A stretch of 64,000 nucleotides of DNA from Flavobacterium amnicola. GTDB lineage: Bacteria > Bacteroidota > Bacteroidia > Flavobacteriales > Flavobacteriaceae. The notes beneath the pieces are model-generated. The model saw only the letters and a list, made by a program, of their open reading frames with translations, was not told the DNA's origin and ran no database searches. The translations under genes were made by a program, and so were the position numbers. The stretch is from assembly GCF_004122165.1 (NCBI RefSeq), contig NZ_SBKO01000001.1, positions 372,001 to 436,000 of the forward strand, written 5' to 3'. This document shows, piece by piece, positions 8,306-16,073 of the stretch (position 1 is the first letter of the stretch; every line of letters starts with the position of its first letter).

Positions 8306-9322
8306 TTATTTATTTCTTATTTTTTGCTCCCAATTCCATGCACTTTGCAAGGCTTCTTCCAAAGTAGATTGTGATTTCCATCCCAAAATATTATTTGCTT
8401 TATCGGTATTGGCATACGCAGAAGTAACATCTCCTTCTCTCCTACCTACGATTTTATAAGGTAATTGTTGACCAGAAACTTTTTCAAAAGCATGTATTAC
8501 TTCCAACACAGAACTACCGGTGCCAGTACCTATGTTAAAAGTTTCCACTTTTTCTTGATTCTTATTCGCCAACAATCGTTGTAATGCAATTACGTGTGCT
8601 TTTGCTAAATCTACCACATGAATATAATCCCGAATAGCCGTTCCGTCAAGTGTTGCATAATCATCACCGTATACGGAAAGCTCTTTTCGTAAACCTATTG
8701 CTGTCTGTGTAATAAAGGGCACCAAATTTTGTGGAACTCCTAAAGGTAATTCTCCGATTTCTGAAGAAGAATGTGCTCCGATCGGATTAAAATATCGCAG
8801 TAAAATAGCATTCATCTCCGAAACATTAGCTACATCACGAATAATTTCTTCGCCTATTTGCTTCGTATTTCCATAGGGCGACATGGCTTGTTGTACTGGT
8901 GCACTTTCGGTAATAGGCATTGTTGCTGCTTGACCGTAAACCGTACAGGAAGAACTAAAAATAAAAGAAACTTCTTTTTTTTGTTGTAATTCTTGTAATA
9001 AATATACTAAAGTATTGATGTTGTTTTCATAATACTTCAACGGATTTTCAACACTTTCTCCAACTGCTTTACTCGCTGCAAAATGTATTACACCAGAAAT
9101 ATCATTGTATTTTTTAAAAAAATCTTGTACCGATTTTTTCTCACGTAAATCTATGTTTTCAAATTCAGGTTGTTTCCCAGAAATTTTTTCAATTCCATGT
9201 AAAACATCCATAGAAGAATTAGAAAGATCATCTATGACAACCACTTCAAAACCTTCATGCTGCAATTCGACAACAGTGTGTGAACCAATAAACCCTAACC
9301 CGCCAGTTACAAGTATTTTCAT
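8306..9322 (-). CDS. galE: UDP-glucose 4-epimerase
   Basis: GalE interconverts UDP-glucose and UDP-galactose using bound NAD+, feeding surface polysaccharide synthesis. The 338-residue protein has the Rossmann motif TGGLGFIGSH at residues 6-15, the catalytic SSSCTVYG segment (Ser-Ser-Cys-Thr) and the YGNTK motif (Tyr-x-x-x-Lys), plus RYFNPIGAH, typical of the GalE branch of extended SDR enzymes. It lies 43 bases downstream of the DegT-family aminotransferase gene and is probably co-transcribed with it, which fits a role in nucleotide-sugar supply for the envelope. Confidence 0.93.
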   Translation of the reverse strand: MKILVTGGLGFIGSHTVVELQHEGFEVVVIDDLSNSSMDVLHGIEKISGKQPEFENIDLREKKSVQDFFKKYNDISGVIHFAASKAVGESVENPLKYYENNINTLVYLLQELQQKKEVSFIFSSSCTVYGQAATMPITESAPVQQAMSPYGNTKQIGEEIIRDVANVSEMNAILLRYFNPIGAHSSSEIGELPLGVPQNLVPFITQTAIGLRKELSVYGDDYATLDGTAIRDYIHVVDLAKAHVIALQRLLANKNQEKVETFNIGTGTGSSVLEVIHAFEKVSGQQLPYKIVGRREGDVTSAYANTDKANNILGWKSQSTLEEALQSAWNWEQKIRNK

Positions 9323-9365
9323 TTTTTTTTAGTAAATAGCTTACAGTTTAAAACTGCAAACTCAA

Positions 9366-10493
9366 TTAAACAAACTCTAAAACTGAATCGGTGATAAATT
9401 TAATTTGTTCATCATCTAATTCGGTATGCATCGGTAAAGCAATTACTTCCTTCACCAATAAATTAGTTACTGGAAAATCTTCCTCTTTGTAACGCGCATC
9501 CAAATAAGCTTTTTGACTGTGTAATGGAATTGGATAATAAATCGCACATGGAATTCCTTTCGATTGTAAATGTTCCAATAAAGCATCACGTTTGCCATTT
9601 AACACTCGAAACACATATTGATGAAACACATGACAATCACAAGCTTCACAAATAGTTGGCACCCATAAATTTGGATTTTTCCCCAAAGCTGTAGAATATT
9701 TCATAGCCGCTTCTTGACGTGCTTTATTATACGTATCTAAATGCGGTAACTTTGCTTTTAAAACCCCAGCCTGTATACTGTCTAAACGAGAGTTCACCCC
9801 TACTACGTCATGATGGTATCGTTCATACATTCCGTGGTTCACAATTCCTCTTAAGGTATGTGCCAAGGCATCATCGTTGGTGAAAATTGCTCCACCATCT
9901 CCATAACAGCCTAAGTTTTTTGACGGGAAAAATGATGTTGCTCCAACATGACCAATGGTTCCAACTTTCTTCTTCGAGCCGTCTTTTGAAGTATAATCGG
10001 CACCAATCGCTTGTGCATTGTCTTCTATTACATATAAATTATGTGCTTTGGCAATTTCCATAATCGCATCCATATTGGCAGCACGTCCAAATAAATGTAC
10101 TGGCACAATCGCTTTGGTTTTTGGCGTAATGGCTTTTTTTATCGCTTCGATAGAAATGTTCATATTACTCATATCTACATCTACTAAAACCGGAGTCAAT
10201 TGCAACAAAGCAATCACTTCTACTGTGGCCGCAAAGGTAAAATCGGCAGTAATCACTTCATCTCCAGGCTTTAAATCAAGACTCATCATTGCGATTTGCA
10301 AAGCATCGGTTCCGTTGGCACATGGAATAACATGTTTTACGCCCAAATAGTTTTCTAAATCGGCCTGAAATTGATGTACTAAAGGTCCGTTAATATAGGT
10401 ATTTGTATCTAAAACCTCCTGAATAGAAGCGTTTACCTCTTCTTTTATTTTTTCATATTGACTTTTTAAGTCAACCATTTGTAGTTTTCTCAT
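9366..10493 (-). CDS. DegT/DnrJ/EryC1-family sugar aminotransferase
   Basis: This 375-residue PLP enzyme belongs to the family that aminates keto-sugars linked to nucleotides. Visible motifs are MVDLKSQY at the N-terminus, CANGTDAL, the Asp-containing VIEDNAQAIGA and the PLP-lysine segment TSFFPSKNLGCYGDGGAI, followed by NSRLDSIQAGVL. I place the start at 10493 (MRKLQMVDLK). The reading frame stays open to 10574, but the promoter box at 10512-10519 lies inside that extension. It is divergent from waaA and precedes galE, suggesting surface sugar biosynthesis. The exact amino sugar cannot be read from sequence. Confidence 0.88.
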   Translation of the reverse strand: MRKLQMVDLKSQYEKIKEEVNASIQEVLDTNTYINGPLVHQFQADLENYLGVKHVIPCANGTDALQIAMMSLDLKPGDEVITADFTFAATVEVIALLQLTPVLVDVDMSNMNISIEAIKKAITPKTKAIVPVHLFGRAANMDAIMEIAKAHNLYVIEDNAQAIGADYTSKDGSKKKVGTIGHVGATSFFPSKNLGCYGDGGAIFTNDDALAHTLRGIVNHGMYERYHHDVVGVNSRLDSIQAGVLKAKLPHLDTYNKARQEAAMKYSTALGKNPNLWVPTICEACDCHVFHQYVFRVLNGKRDALLEHLQSKGIPCAIYYPIPLHSQKAYLDARYKEEDFPVTNLLVKEVIALPMHTELDDEQIKFITDSVLEFV

Positions 10494-10511
10494 CACGAAA
10501 AATTTAGATTG

Positions 10512-10519
10512 CAAAGCTA
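10512..10519 (-). promoter_or_regulatory. TAnnTTTG promoter box for the aminotransferase-galE unit
   Basis: TAGCTTTG on the minus strand ends 18 bases before the ATG at 10493 and rules out the longer upstream reading frame. Confidence 0.65.
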
Positions 10520-10586
10520 CTAATTTAATAGCTTTTTTAATAAATTTTAGAAAACTAATGTATTTTAGCGTCATTAAATCGCAACT

Positions 10587-11828
10587 ATGTTTTTTCTCTA
10601 TACTTTATTGGTCGAAATCGCTCAGCAGTTACTCAAAATAGTAGCGCTATTTAGTCCGAAAATCAAATTATTTGTGGATGGTCGAAGAACAGTTTTTAAA
10701 AATTTACAATCCAAACTCCAAAAAGACGATCTTACCATTTGGTTTCATGCTGCTTCGTTAGGGGAGTACGAACAAGGGTTACCAGTCATCGAAAAAATAA
10801 AAGAAAAGTACCCCAACCATAAAATTGTACTGACATTTTTTTCCCCTTCGGGTTATGAAGTACGAAAAAACAATACTGTTGCCGATGTTACCGTTTACCT
10901 TCCGCTAGACACCAAAAGAAATGCCAAACAATTTTTAGGGATTGTAAATCCCGAAATGGTCTTTTTTATCAAATATGAATATTGGCCAAACTACCTCAAA
11001 GAGCTGAAACAAAAGCAGATTACAACCTATTTGATTTCTGGCGTTTTTAGAAACAACCAATCATTTTTTAAATGGTATGGCGGATTTTACCGAAACGCAT
11101 TAAAAAGTTTTCATCACTTCTTTGTCCAAAATGAATCTTCTAAAGAGTTATTAAAAAGCATTGATTTTACTAATGTTACCGTTTCTGGCGATACTCGCTT
11201 TGACCGAGTTGTTGCGATTTTAGAACGTGATAATTCATTGGGTTTTATAGATTCCTTCACTTCGTTCGGAATGACAAAAAGGACAACCATTGTAGTTGGA
11301 AGTTCGTGGCCGAAAGATGAAGAGTTACTGGTAAATTACATCAACGCAACAAGTCATGACGTAAAATTTATCATTGCCCCGCACAACATTAAAGAGGAAC
11401 AAATTACCAATCTTAAAAAACAAATTACAAAAAAAGTGGTTCTTTATTCTGAAATGGAAGGAAAGCTACTTTCAGATTATAATGTGTTTATTATTGATAC
11501 CATCGGAATTTTGACCAAAATTTATAGTTATGCCGATATTGCTTATGTAGGAGGCGGATTTGGGAATCCAGGCGTACACAACATTTTAGAACCGGCTACT
11601 TTTGGACTACCCATCGTTATTGGCCCCAACTATTCTCATTTTGCCGAAGCCACCGCTTTGGTGCATCAAGAAGGCTGTCTTTCGATAAAAACCCAAGCAG
11701 AATTGAATCAAGCCTTTGATTTGTTAGTCCAAAACCAAGACGAACGTCACGAAAAAGGACATATTTGCAGCACTTTTGTACAAATGAACAAAGGCGCAAC
11801 GGCAAGCATTTTAAGGCACATTTCTTAA
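10587..11828 (+). CDS. waaA: 3-deoxy-D-manno-octulosonic acid (Kdo) transferase
   Basis: WaaA adds Kdo from CMP-Kdo to lipid A precursors at the inner face of the cytoplasmic membrane. The 413-residue protein has an N-terminal hydrophobic anchor (FFLYTLLVEIAQQLLKIVALF), the acceptor-domain motif FHAASLGEYEQG with the catalytic Glu, and the GT-B C-terminal segments YVGGGFGNPGVHNILEPATFGLPIVIGPN expected of Kdo transferases. Length fits the family. It is divergent from the sugar aminotransferase gene, and both concern envelope glycoconjugates. Confidence 0.93.
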   Translation: MFFLYTLLVEIAQQLLKIVALFSPKIKLFVDGRRTVFKNLQSKLQKDDLTIWFHAASLGEYEQGLPVIEKIKEKYPNHKIVLTFFSPSGYEVRKNNTVADVTVYLPLDTKRNAKQFLGIVNPEMVFFIKYEYWPNYLKELKQKQITTYLISGVFRNNQSFFKWYGGFYRNALKSFHHFFVQNESSKELLKSIDFTNVTVSGDTRFDRVVAILERDNSLGFIDSFTSFGMTKRTTIVVGSSWPKDEELLVNYINATSHDVKFIIAPHNIKEEQITNLKKQITKKVVLYSEMEGKLLSDYNVFIIDTIGILTKIYSYADIAYVGGGFGNPGVHNILEPATFGLPIVIGPNYSHFAEATALVHQEGCLSIKTQAELNQAFDLLVQNQDERHEKGHICSTFVQMNKGATASILRHIS

Positions 11829-11893
11829 CAAAACCTTAAAATAAATCACAAACAACACTAAAATTGTAACTTGCACATTCTTAAATTATCAAT

Positions 11894-14050
11894 ATGAAAT
11901 TTTTACGTTTACTACTTATTTTATTCGTACTACCAACTTTCGCTCAACAGGGTGGTATGTGGATTCCTTCATTATTAAAAGGAATGAACGAAACCGAGAT
12001 GAAAAATCTGGGAATGAAAATTACGGCCGAAGACATTTATTCGGTGAACAAATCGAGCTTAAAAGATGCGGTTCCTCATTTTGACGGTGGCTGTACTGCC
12101 GAAGTAATTTCTCCAAAAGGATTGATTTTAACTAATCACCACTGTGGTTATGACAATATTCAAAGTCATTCTACGGTTGAGCATGACTATCTAACCAACG
12201 GTTTTTGGGCCTATAAAATGGACGAAGAATTACCTAACAAGGATTTATTCGTGACGTTCATTGTTCGTATTGAAGATGTGACTTCAAAAGTAACCGAAGG
12301 AGTTGCTTCAATTACTGCAGAATCGGACAAACAAAAGAAAATTCAGGAAAATATTTCGAATTTAACAAAAACACTTCCAAAAGAAGCTTGGCAAGAAAAC
12401 AGCATCAAGACGTTTTATGATGGCAATCAATATTTATTATTTGTCACCGAAACCTTTAAAGACATCCGTTTAGTGGGGGCACCACCGAGTTCTATTGGTA
12501 AATTTGGTTCGGATACTGACAACTGGGTGTGGCCACGTCATACAGGTGATTTTTCGTTATTCAGAATTTACGCTGATAAAAACAACCGACCAGCCGAATA
12601 TTCTAAAGATAATATTCCATACACACCGAAGCATTTCTTCCCTATTTCTATCAAAGGGATTCAAGAAAATGATTTCACTATGGTCATGGGCTACCCTGGA
12701 AGAACACAAGAATATTTGCCTTCTTTCGCGGTAGAACAAATCATGAATGAATTGAATCCTGCCAAAATTGAAGTCCGTGACGCCGCTTTAAAAGTACAAG
12801 ACGGATTTATGCGTAAAGACAACGCGATAAAAATTCAATATGCTTCCAAATATGCAGGAGTTGCCAATTATTGGAAAAAATGGATTGGAGAAACCAAAGG
12901 ATTGAAAAAATCGAATGCTGTTGGTATCAAACAAAAATTTGAAGCAAATTTAACCGAAAAAATAAACAAAGCCGGCAAACAAGCCGAATACGGTAATTTA
13001 TTAAACGAATTCAAAACCAATTACGCCAACATTAAAGAATATGCTTTGGCAAGAGATTACTTTACTGAAGTAGTGCAACGTAATACCGAAATTCTATCTT
13101 TCGGGTTTCGATTGTATCAATTGGAACAACTTTACAACAATAAAGGAGAGCAAGCTTTTAACGACAGAAAAAACAATGCGATTGCAGCTTTCGAAGGATT
13201 ATATAAAGATTTCAACGCCCAAGTAGACGAAAAAGTTTTTGAAAAATTAATCGCCATTTACGCGACAAAAACACCAAAACAATTTTTGCCTTCGACATTA
13301 AACAACATCAATGCTGCTCAATTGGCTACGGACATCTTCACCAATTCGAAATTGACTTCGTATAATGGCTTAAAAGAACTATTAAACGGTGATGCTAAAA
13401 CGGTGGTCGAAAAACTAAACCAAGATAAAGGCTATGCCCTAGTAAAATCGATTGCGGATGTTTACATTAAAAATGTTTTCCCAAGATATGAGGAAATGAA
13501 CTTAAAAAATATTGCCTTGCAACGTACGTATATGAAAGCGATTATGGAATTAAGTCCAAAATCGGCGCGTATATTCCCAGACGCTAATAGTACCTTACGT
13601 GTGACTTATGGAAAAGTAAAAGGCTACAAACCATCGGATGCTGTAACTTATTCTCCATTTACCACATTAGATGGCGTGATGGAAAAATACGTACCTGGCG
13701 ACTATGAATTTGATGTACCAAAAAAACTAATCGATTTACACCAAACGAAAGATTACGGACAGTATGCCGACAAAAACGGAAAAATGCCAGTGGCTTTTAT
13801 TGCTACAAATCATACAACTGGTGGAAATTCAGGTTCTCCTGCTTTGGACGCTAATGGAAACTTAATTGGTTGTAATTTTGACCGTGTTTGGGAAGGAACC
13901 ATGAGTGATATCTATTACAGTCCAGACATTTGCAGAAATATTATGGTCGATGCTCGTTATATTTTATTTATCATTGATAAGTATGCTGGAGCAAAAAATT
14001 TGATTGAAGAAATGAAAATCGTCAAATCAATGCCGAAGAAAAAAAAGTAA
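11894..14050 (+). CDS. S46 family dipeptidyl-peptidase, DPP11-like
   Basis: S46 enzymes release dipeptides from peptide N-termini in the periplasm of Bacteroidota that feed on peptides. The 718-residue protein has a signal peptide (ending TFAQQ), the amino-binding GGMWIPS, the catalytic His in LTNHHCGYD (His83), the Asp in FGSDTDNW and the nucleophile in GGNSGSP (Ser646). Arg664 in NFDRVWEG sits 18 residues after the serine, the spacing of Ser655 and Arg673 in Porphyromonas gingivalis DPP11, where the arginine gives Asp/Glu preference; DPP7 has glycine there. No T9SS tail is present. It is transcribed alone. Confidence 0.92.
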   Translation: MKFLRLLLILFVLPTFAQQGGMWIPSLLKGMNETEMKNLGMKITAEDIYSVNKSSLKDAVPHFDGGCTAEVISPKGLILTNHHCGYDNIQSHSTVEHDYLTNGFWAYKMDEELPNKDLFVTFIVRIEDVTSKVTEGVASITAESDKQKKIQENISNLTKTLPKEAWQENSIKTFYDGNQYLLFVTETFKDIRLVGAPPSSIGKFGSDTDNWVWPRHTGDFSLFRIYADKNNRPAEYSKDNIPYTPKHFFPISIKGIQENDFTMVMGYPGRTQEYLPSFAVEQIMNELNPAKIEVRDAALKVQDGFMRKDNAIKIQYASKYAGVANYWKKWIGETKGLKKSNAVGIKQKFEANLTEKINKAGKQAEYGNLLNEFKTNYANIKEYALARDYFTEVVQRNTEILSFGFRLYQLEQLYNNKGEQAFNDRKNNAIAAFEGLYKDFNAQVDEKVFEKLIAIYATKTPKQFLPSTLNNINAAQLATDIFTNSKLTSYNGLKELLNGDAKTVVEKLNQDKGYALVKSIADVYIKNVFPRYEEMNLKNIALQRTYMKAIMELSPKSARIFPDANSTLRVTYGKVKGYKPSDAVTYSPFTTLDGVMEKYVPGDYEFDVPKKLIDLHQTKDYGQYADKNGKMPVAFIATNHTTGGNSGSPALDANGNLIGCNFDRVWEGTMSDIYYSPDICRNIMVDARYILFIIDKYAGAKNLIEEMKIVKSMPKKKK

Positions 14051-14056
14051 AACAAA

Positions 14057-14121
14057 GTGCCATAAATAGTACGGATATTTAAAAATTATTCTTTTTTAAT
14101 CTCACTTTCTATTTTTGGCAC
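14057..14121. repeat. Inverted repeat downstream of the S46 peptidase gene
   Basis: GTGCCATAAATAG at 14057-14069 faces CTATTTTTGGCAC at 14109-14121 with one mismatch. No T tract follows, so it looks less like a terminator than a small palindromic element. Confidence 0.5.
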
Positions 14122-14206
14122 ATATATTGTAAAATACCATTTCGTCGATAAAAGATATTTTTTATAAAAAAAAATTCAAAAAAAGTTTTACATATTAAAA
14201 AATTTA

Positions 14207-14214
14207 TATCTTTG
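14207..14214 (+). promoter_or_regulatory. TAnnTTTG promoter box for the alanine-rich lipoprotein
   Basis: TATCTTTG ends 37 bases before the ATG at 14252, so the leader is about 30 bases. Confidence 0.65.
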
Positions 14215-14251
14215 CGACGAATTAATAATTAACCTTTTATAATTAAGTAAG

Positions 14252-14476
14252 ATGAAAAAAGTTGTTTTAACTATGGCTTTAGTTGCTATGATGAGTGTTT
14301 CTTGTAAAGATCAAGCTGCTGCTACTGAAGAGGCTACTACAGAAATGACAGAAGCTGTTGACACTGCTGCTGCTGCTGTTGACACTGCTGCTGCTGCTGT
14401 TGATACTGCTGCTGCTGCTGCTACTGAAGCTGCTGCAACTGCTACTGAAGCTGTTAAAGAAGAAGTAAAAAAATAA
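14252..14476 (+). CDS. Alanine-rich repeat lipoprotein, paralogue of 7997-8248
   Basis: The 74-residue product has a lipoprotein signal (MMSVSC) and a mature sequence of almost only Ala, Val, Thr, Asp, Glu and Lys. The unit VDTAAAA is repeated three times in tandem, giving a seven-residue periodicity consistent with a coiled-coil-type helix. It shares TEMTEAVD(S/T)AAA and a charged Lys/Glu tail with the lipoprotein at 7997-8248. The function is unknown. A strong promoter and a strong terminator suggest an abundant single-gene transcript. Confidence 0.8.
   Translation: MKKVVLTMALVAMMSVSCKDQAAATEEATTEMTEAVDTAAAAVDTAAAAVDTAAAAATEAAATATEAVKEEVKK
14357..14419 (+). repeat. Three 21-base tandem repeats inside the lipoprotein gene
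   Basis: The units at 14357-14377, 14378-14398 and 14399-14419 each encode VDTAAAA and differ at a single base. Copy number could change by slippage without shifting the frame. Confidence 0.9.
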
Positions 14477-14500
14477 TTAGATACAATCTAATATTTTTAC

Positions 14501-14535
14501 AAAGCTCCGCATAGCGGGGCTTTTCTTTTTTTTAG
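14501..14535 (+). terminator. Rho-independent terminator after the alanine-rich lipoprotein
   Basis: AAGCTCCGC and CGGGGCTT form a stem around ATAG, followed by T-rich sequence. Confidence 0.8.
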
Positions 14536-14557
14536 CACTTTCGTACAGTTAAGTTAT

Positions 14558-14920
14558 TTAGTCTTGGAATTCAATTTCAGGAAAGGCAAATTCGTTGGAA
14601 GAGAAATCTAACACTTCCGAAATTTCCATCGAACGCATAATTTCATCTATTCCTTTTTGCATCAAAAGTTGTGTCGTATACTTTCGACTGGTAGCGTATT
14701 CTTTTTTGCCGATAATCAACCTAAAATAAAACTTACCGCTAGAAGTTCTAAATTTCATAAAAACAGCTTCAGGTAAAGCCTTTTTCATTATTTCGATATC
14801 TTCTTCGCATTCGTAACGCAATTCATAGCTATCGCTCGTTAAAATCGTTTTCCCTCTTCGAGAAACGAATTCAAACTTAAAATCATCGCTTAATCTTCTA
14901 CTTATTACAAAGGTCGCCAT
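14558..14920 (-). CDS. DUF1508 (YegP-like) domain protein
   Basis: This 120-residue protein starts MATFVISRRLSDDFKFEF and contains two units of the kind found in DUF1508, the second being SGKFYFRLIIGKKEYATSRKYTT. Function of the family is not established. An ATG-less extension to 14941 is rejected because a TATTTTTG box lies at 14925-14932. That box ends four bases from the ATG, so the message may have no leader. Confidence 0.75.
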   Translation of the reverse strand: MATFVISRRLSDDFKFEFVSRRGKTILTSDSYELRYECEEDIEIMKKALPEAVFMKFRTSSGKFYFRLIIGKKEYATSRKYTTQLLMQKGIDEIMRSMEISEVLDFSSNEFAFPEIEFQD

Positions 14921-14924
14921 AGCA

Positions 14925-14932
14925 CAAAAATA
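14925..14932 (-). promoter_or_regulatory. TAnnTTTG box abutting the DUF1508 start
   Basis: TATTTTTG on the minus strand is separated from the ATG by four bases, predicting leaderless transcription. Confidence 0.6.
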
Positions 14933-15025
14933 ATCATCCAACCTGCATGTATCGTTGTTTCAAACAAAAGATATAAACAATTTTAAAAACAATTCAATCT
15001 ACCCCTCAATCATCCCCAAATAAAA

Positions 15026-15057
15026 AAACCCTACAAACGTAATGTTTATAGGGTTTC
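15026..15057 (-). terminator. Terminator downstream of the CAU tRNA
   Basis: AAACCCTA and TAGGGTTT pair, extended by AAAC/GTTT, and a T tract follows on the minus strand. Confidence 0.7.
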
Positions 15058-15071
15058 TAATTTAACCGATG

Positions 15072-15145
15072 TGGTCCCACCTGGGCTCGAACCAGGGACC
15101 ACCTGATTATGAGTCAGGTGCTCTAACCAACTGAGCTATAGGACC
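15072..15145 (-). tRNA. tRNA with CAU anticodon (elongator Met or Ile2)
   Basis: The minus strand folds as a 74-base cloverleaf: acceptor GGTCCTA with TGGGACC, D arm with AGCTCAGTTGGTTAGAGC, anticodon stem CCTGA/TCAGG with loop CTCATAA, and T arm GGTTCGA. No CCA is encoded. The CAU anticodon reads Met, or Ile after lysidine modification. C4-G69 and C5-G68 of the acceptor match TilS-positive pairs known in E. coli tRNA-Ile2, but the 27-43 pair is C-G rather than A-U, so identity is left open. Confidence 0.93.
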
Positions 15146-15191
15146 GGTTAATGAGGTTGCAATATTACTATATTTTTTAACGACTTCAAAA

Positions 15192-15596
15192 TTATTCTGC
15201 AATTTCTTGACATAATTCTATCAGCACGCCATTAGTGGTTTTCGGGTGTAAAAAGGCAACCAACTTATTGTCAGCTCCTTTTTTCGGAATTTCATTCAAA
15301 ACCACAAAACCCTCTGCTTTTAATCGTTCAATTTCGAAATAAATATTTTCCACATCAAAAGCGATGTGATGTATTCCCTCCCCTTTTTTCTCTATAAATT
15401 TTGCAATCGGACTGTCATCATTCGTGGCTTCCAACAATTCAATTTTATTTGGTCCGTTCATGAAAAATGACGTTTTCACCCCTTCACTTGCTACTTCTTC
15501 TTCTTTATAAGCTGGTGCACCAAATAATTTTTCAAAAAGCAGATTGGATTCCTTCAAATTTTTGACAGCTATTCCTATATGTTCAATTTTTCTCAT
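15192..15596 (-). CDS. mce: Methylmalonyl-CoA epimerase
   Basis: The enzyme interconverts the two epimers of methylmalonyl-CoA so that the B12-dependent mutase can link propionate and succinate metabolism. The 134-residue protein is a glyoxalase-fold member with RKIEHIGIAVKNL at the N-terminus (metal-binding His), GIHHIAFDVENI in the middle and GVLIELCQ at the end (metal-binding Glu). It has its own promoter, divergent from rbfA. Confidence 0.92.
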   Translation of the reverse strand: MRKIEHIGIAVKNLKESNLLFEKLFGAPAYKEEEVASEGVKTSFFMNGPNKIELLEATNDDSPIAKFIEKKGEGIHHIAFDVENIYFEIERLKAEGFVVLNEIPKKGADNKLVAFLHPKTTNGVLIELCQEIAE

Positions 15597-15614
15597 TTTA
15601 TCGTCTTAATTATG

Positions 15615-15622
15615 CAAATATA
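15615..15622 (-). promoter_or_regulatory. TAnnTTTG promoter box for mce
   Basis: TATATTTG on the minus strand, 18 bases before the ATG at 15596. Confidence 0.65.
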
Positions 15623-15667
15623 AAACATTGTAGCCTTGTTACTTTGCCCATTTTAAACTAAAAATCG

Positions 15668-15675
15668 TATTTTTG
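15668..15675 (+). promoter_or_regulatory. TAnnTTTG box abutting rbfA
   Basis: TATTTTTG is followed by CACC and then the ATG at 15680. Transcription should begin at or next to the start codon. Confidence 0.65.
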
Positions 15676-15679
15676 CACC

Positions 15680-16072
15680 ATGGAAACAAATAGACAAAAA
15701 AAAATAGGAAGTGTTTTACAAAAAGATTTAGTTGATATCTTACAGGGAGAGATTCGCAAGAACGGAATTACCAATCTTGTTATTTCTGTTTCAAAAGTGA
15801 GTGTGACTACCGATTTGGGGGTGGCTAAAGTATATTTAAGTGTGTTTCCACAAGACAAAGCTGTTGAAATTCTTGAAGCTGTAAAATCGAACATGCCACT
15901 TATTAAGCATGATTTATCACAGCGTGTAAAATTACAATTAAGAAAAGTACCTAATCTATCTTTTTACATCGACGATAGTTTGGATTATATTGAAAAAATT
16001 GACGACGCTTTATCGGGCAAAGAAAACCCTATTGAAAATCCAGATCTTTTAGAAAAAAGAAAGAAATCATAA
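15680..16072 (+). CDS. rbfA: 30S ribosome-binding factor A
   Basis: RbfA binds the immature 30S subunit and helps 16S rRNA 5' end maturation. The 130-residue protein shows the family pattern: METNRQKKIGSVLQKDLVDIL helix, LVISVSKVSVTTDLGVAKVYLSVF KH-like core and RVKLQLRKVPNLSFYIDDSLDYIEKID near the end. The ATG is four bases from the promoter box. It overlaps nothing but ends one base before the next gene's TTG, so the two are co-transcribed. Confidence 0.94.
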   Translation: METNRQKKIGSVLQKDLVDILQGEIRKNGITNLVISVSKVSVTTDLGVAKVYLSVFPQDKAVEILEAVKSNMPLIKHDLSQRVKLQLRKVPNLSFYIDDSLDYIEKIDDALSGKENPIENPDLLEKRKKS

Positions 16073-16073
16073 A

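Noticed and set aside
14357..14419. Short tandem repeats as a CRISPR array
   Set aside because: The 21-base units adjoin without spacers and encode the VDTAAAA repeat of a lipoprotein.
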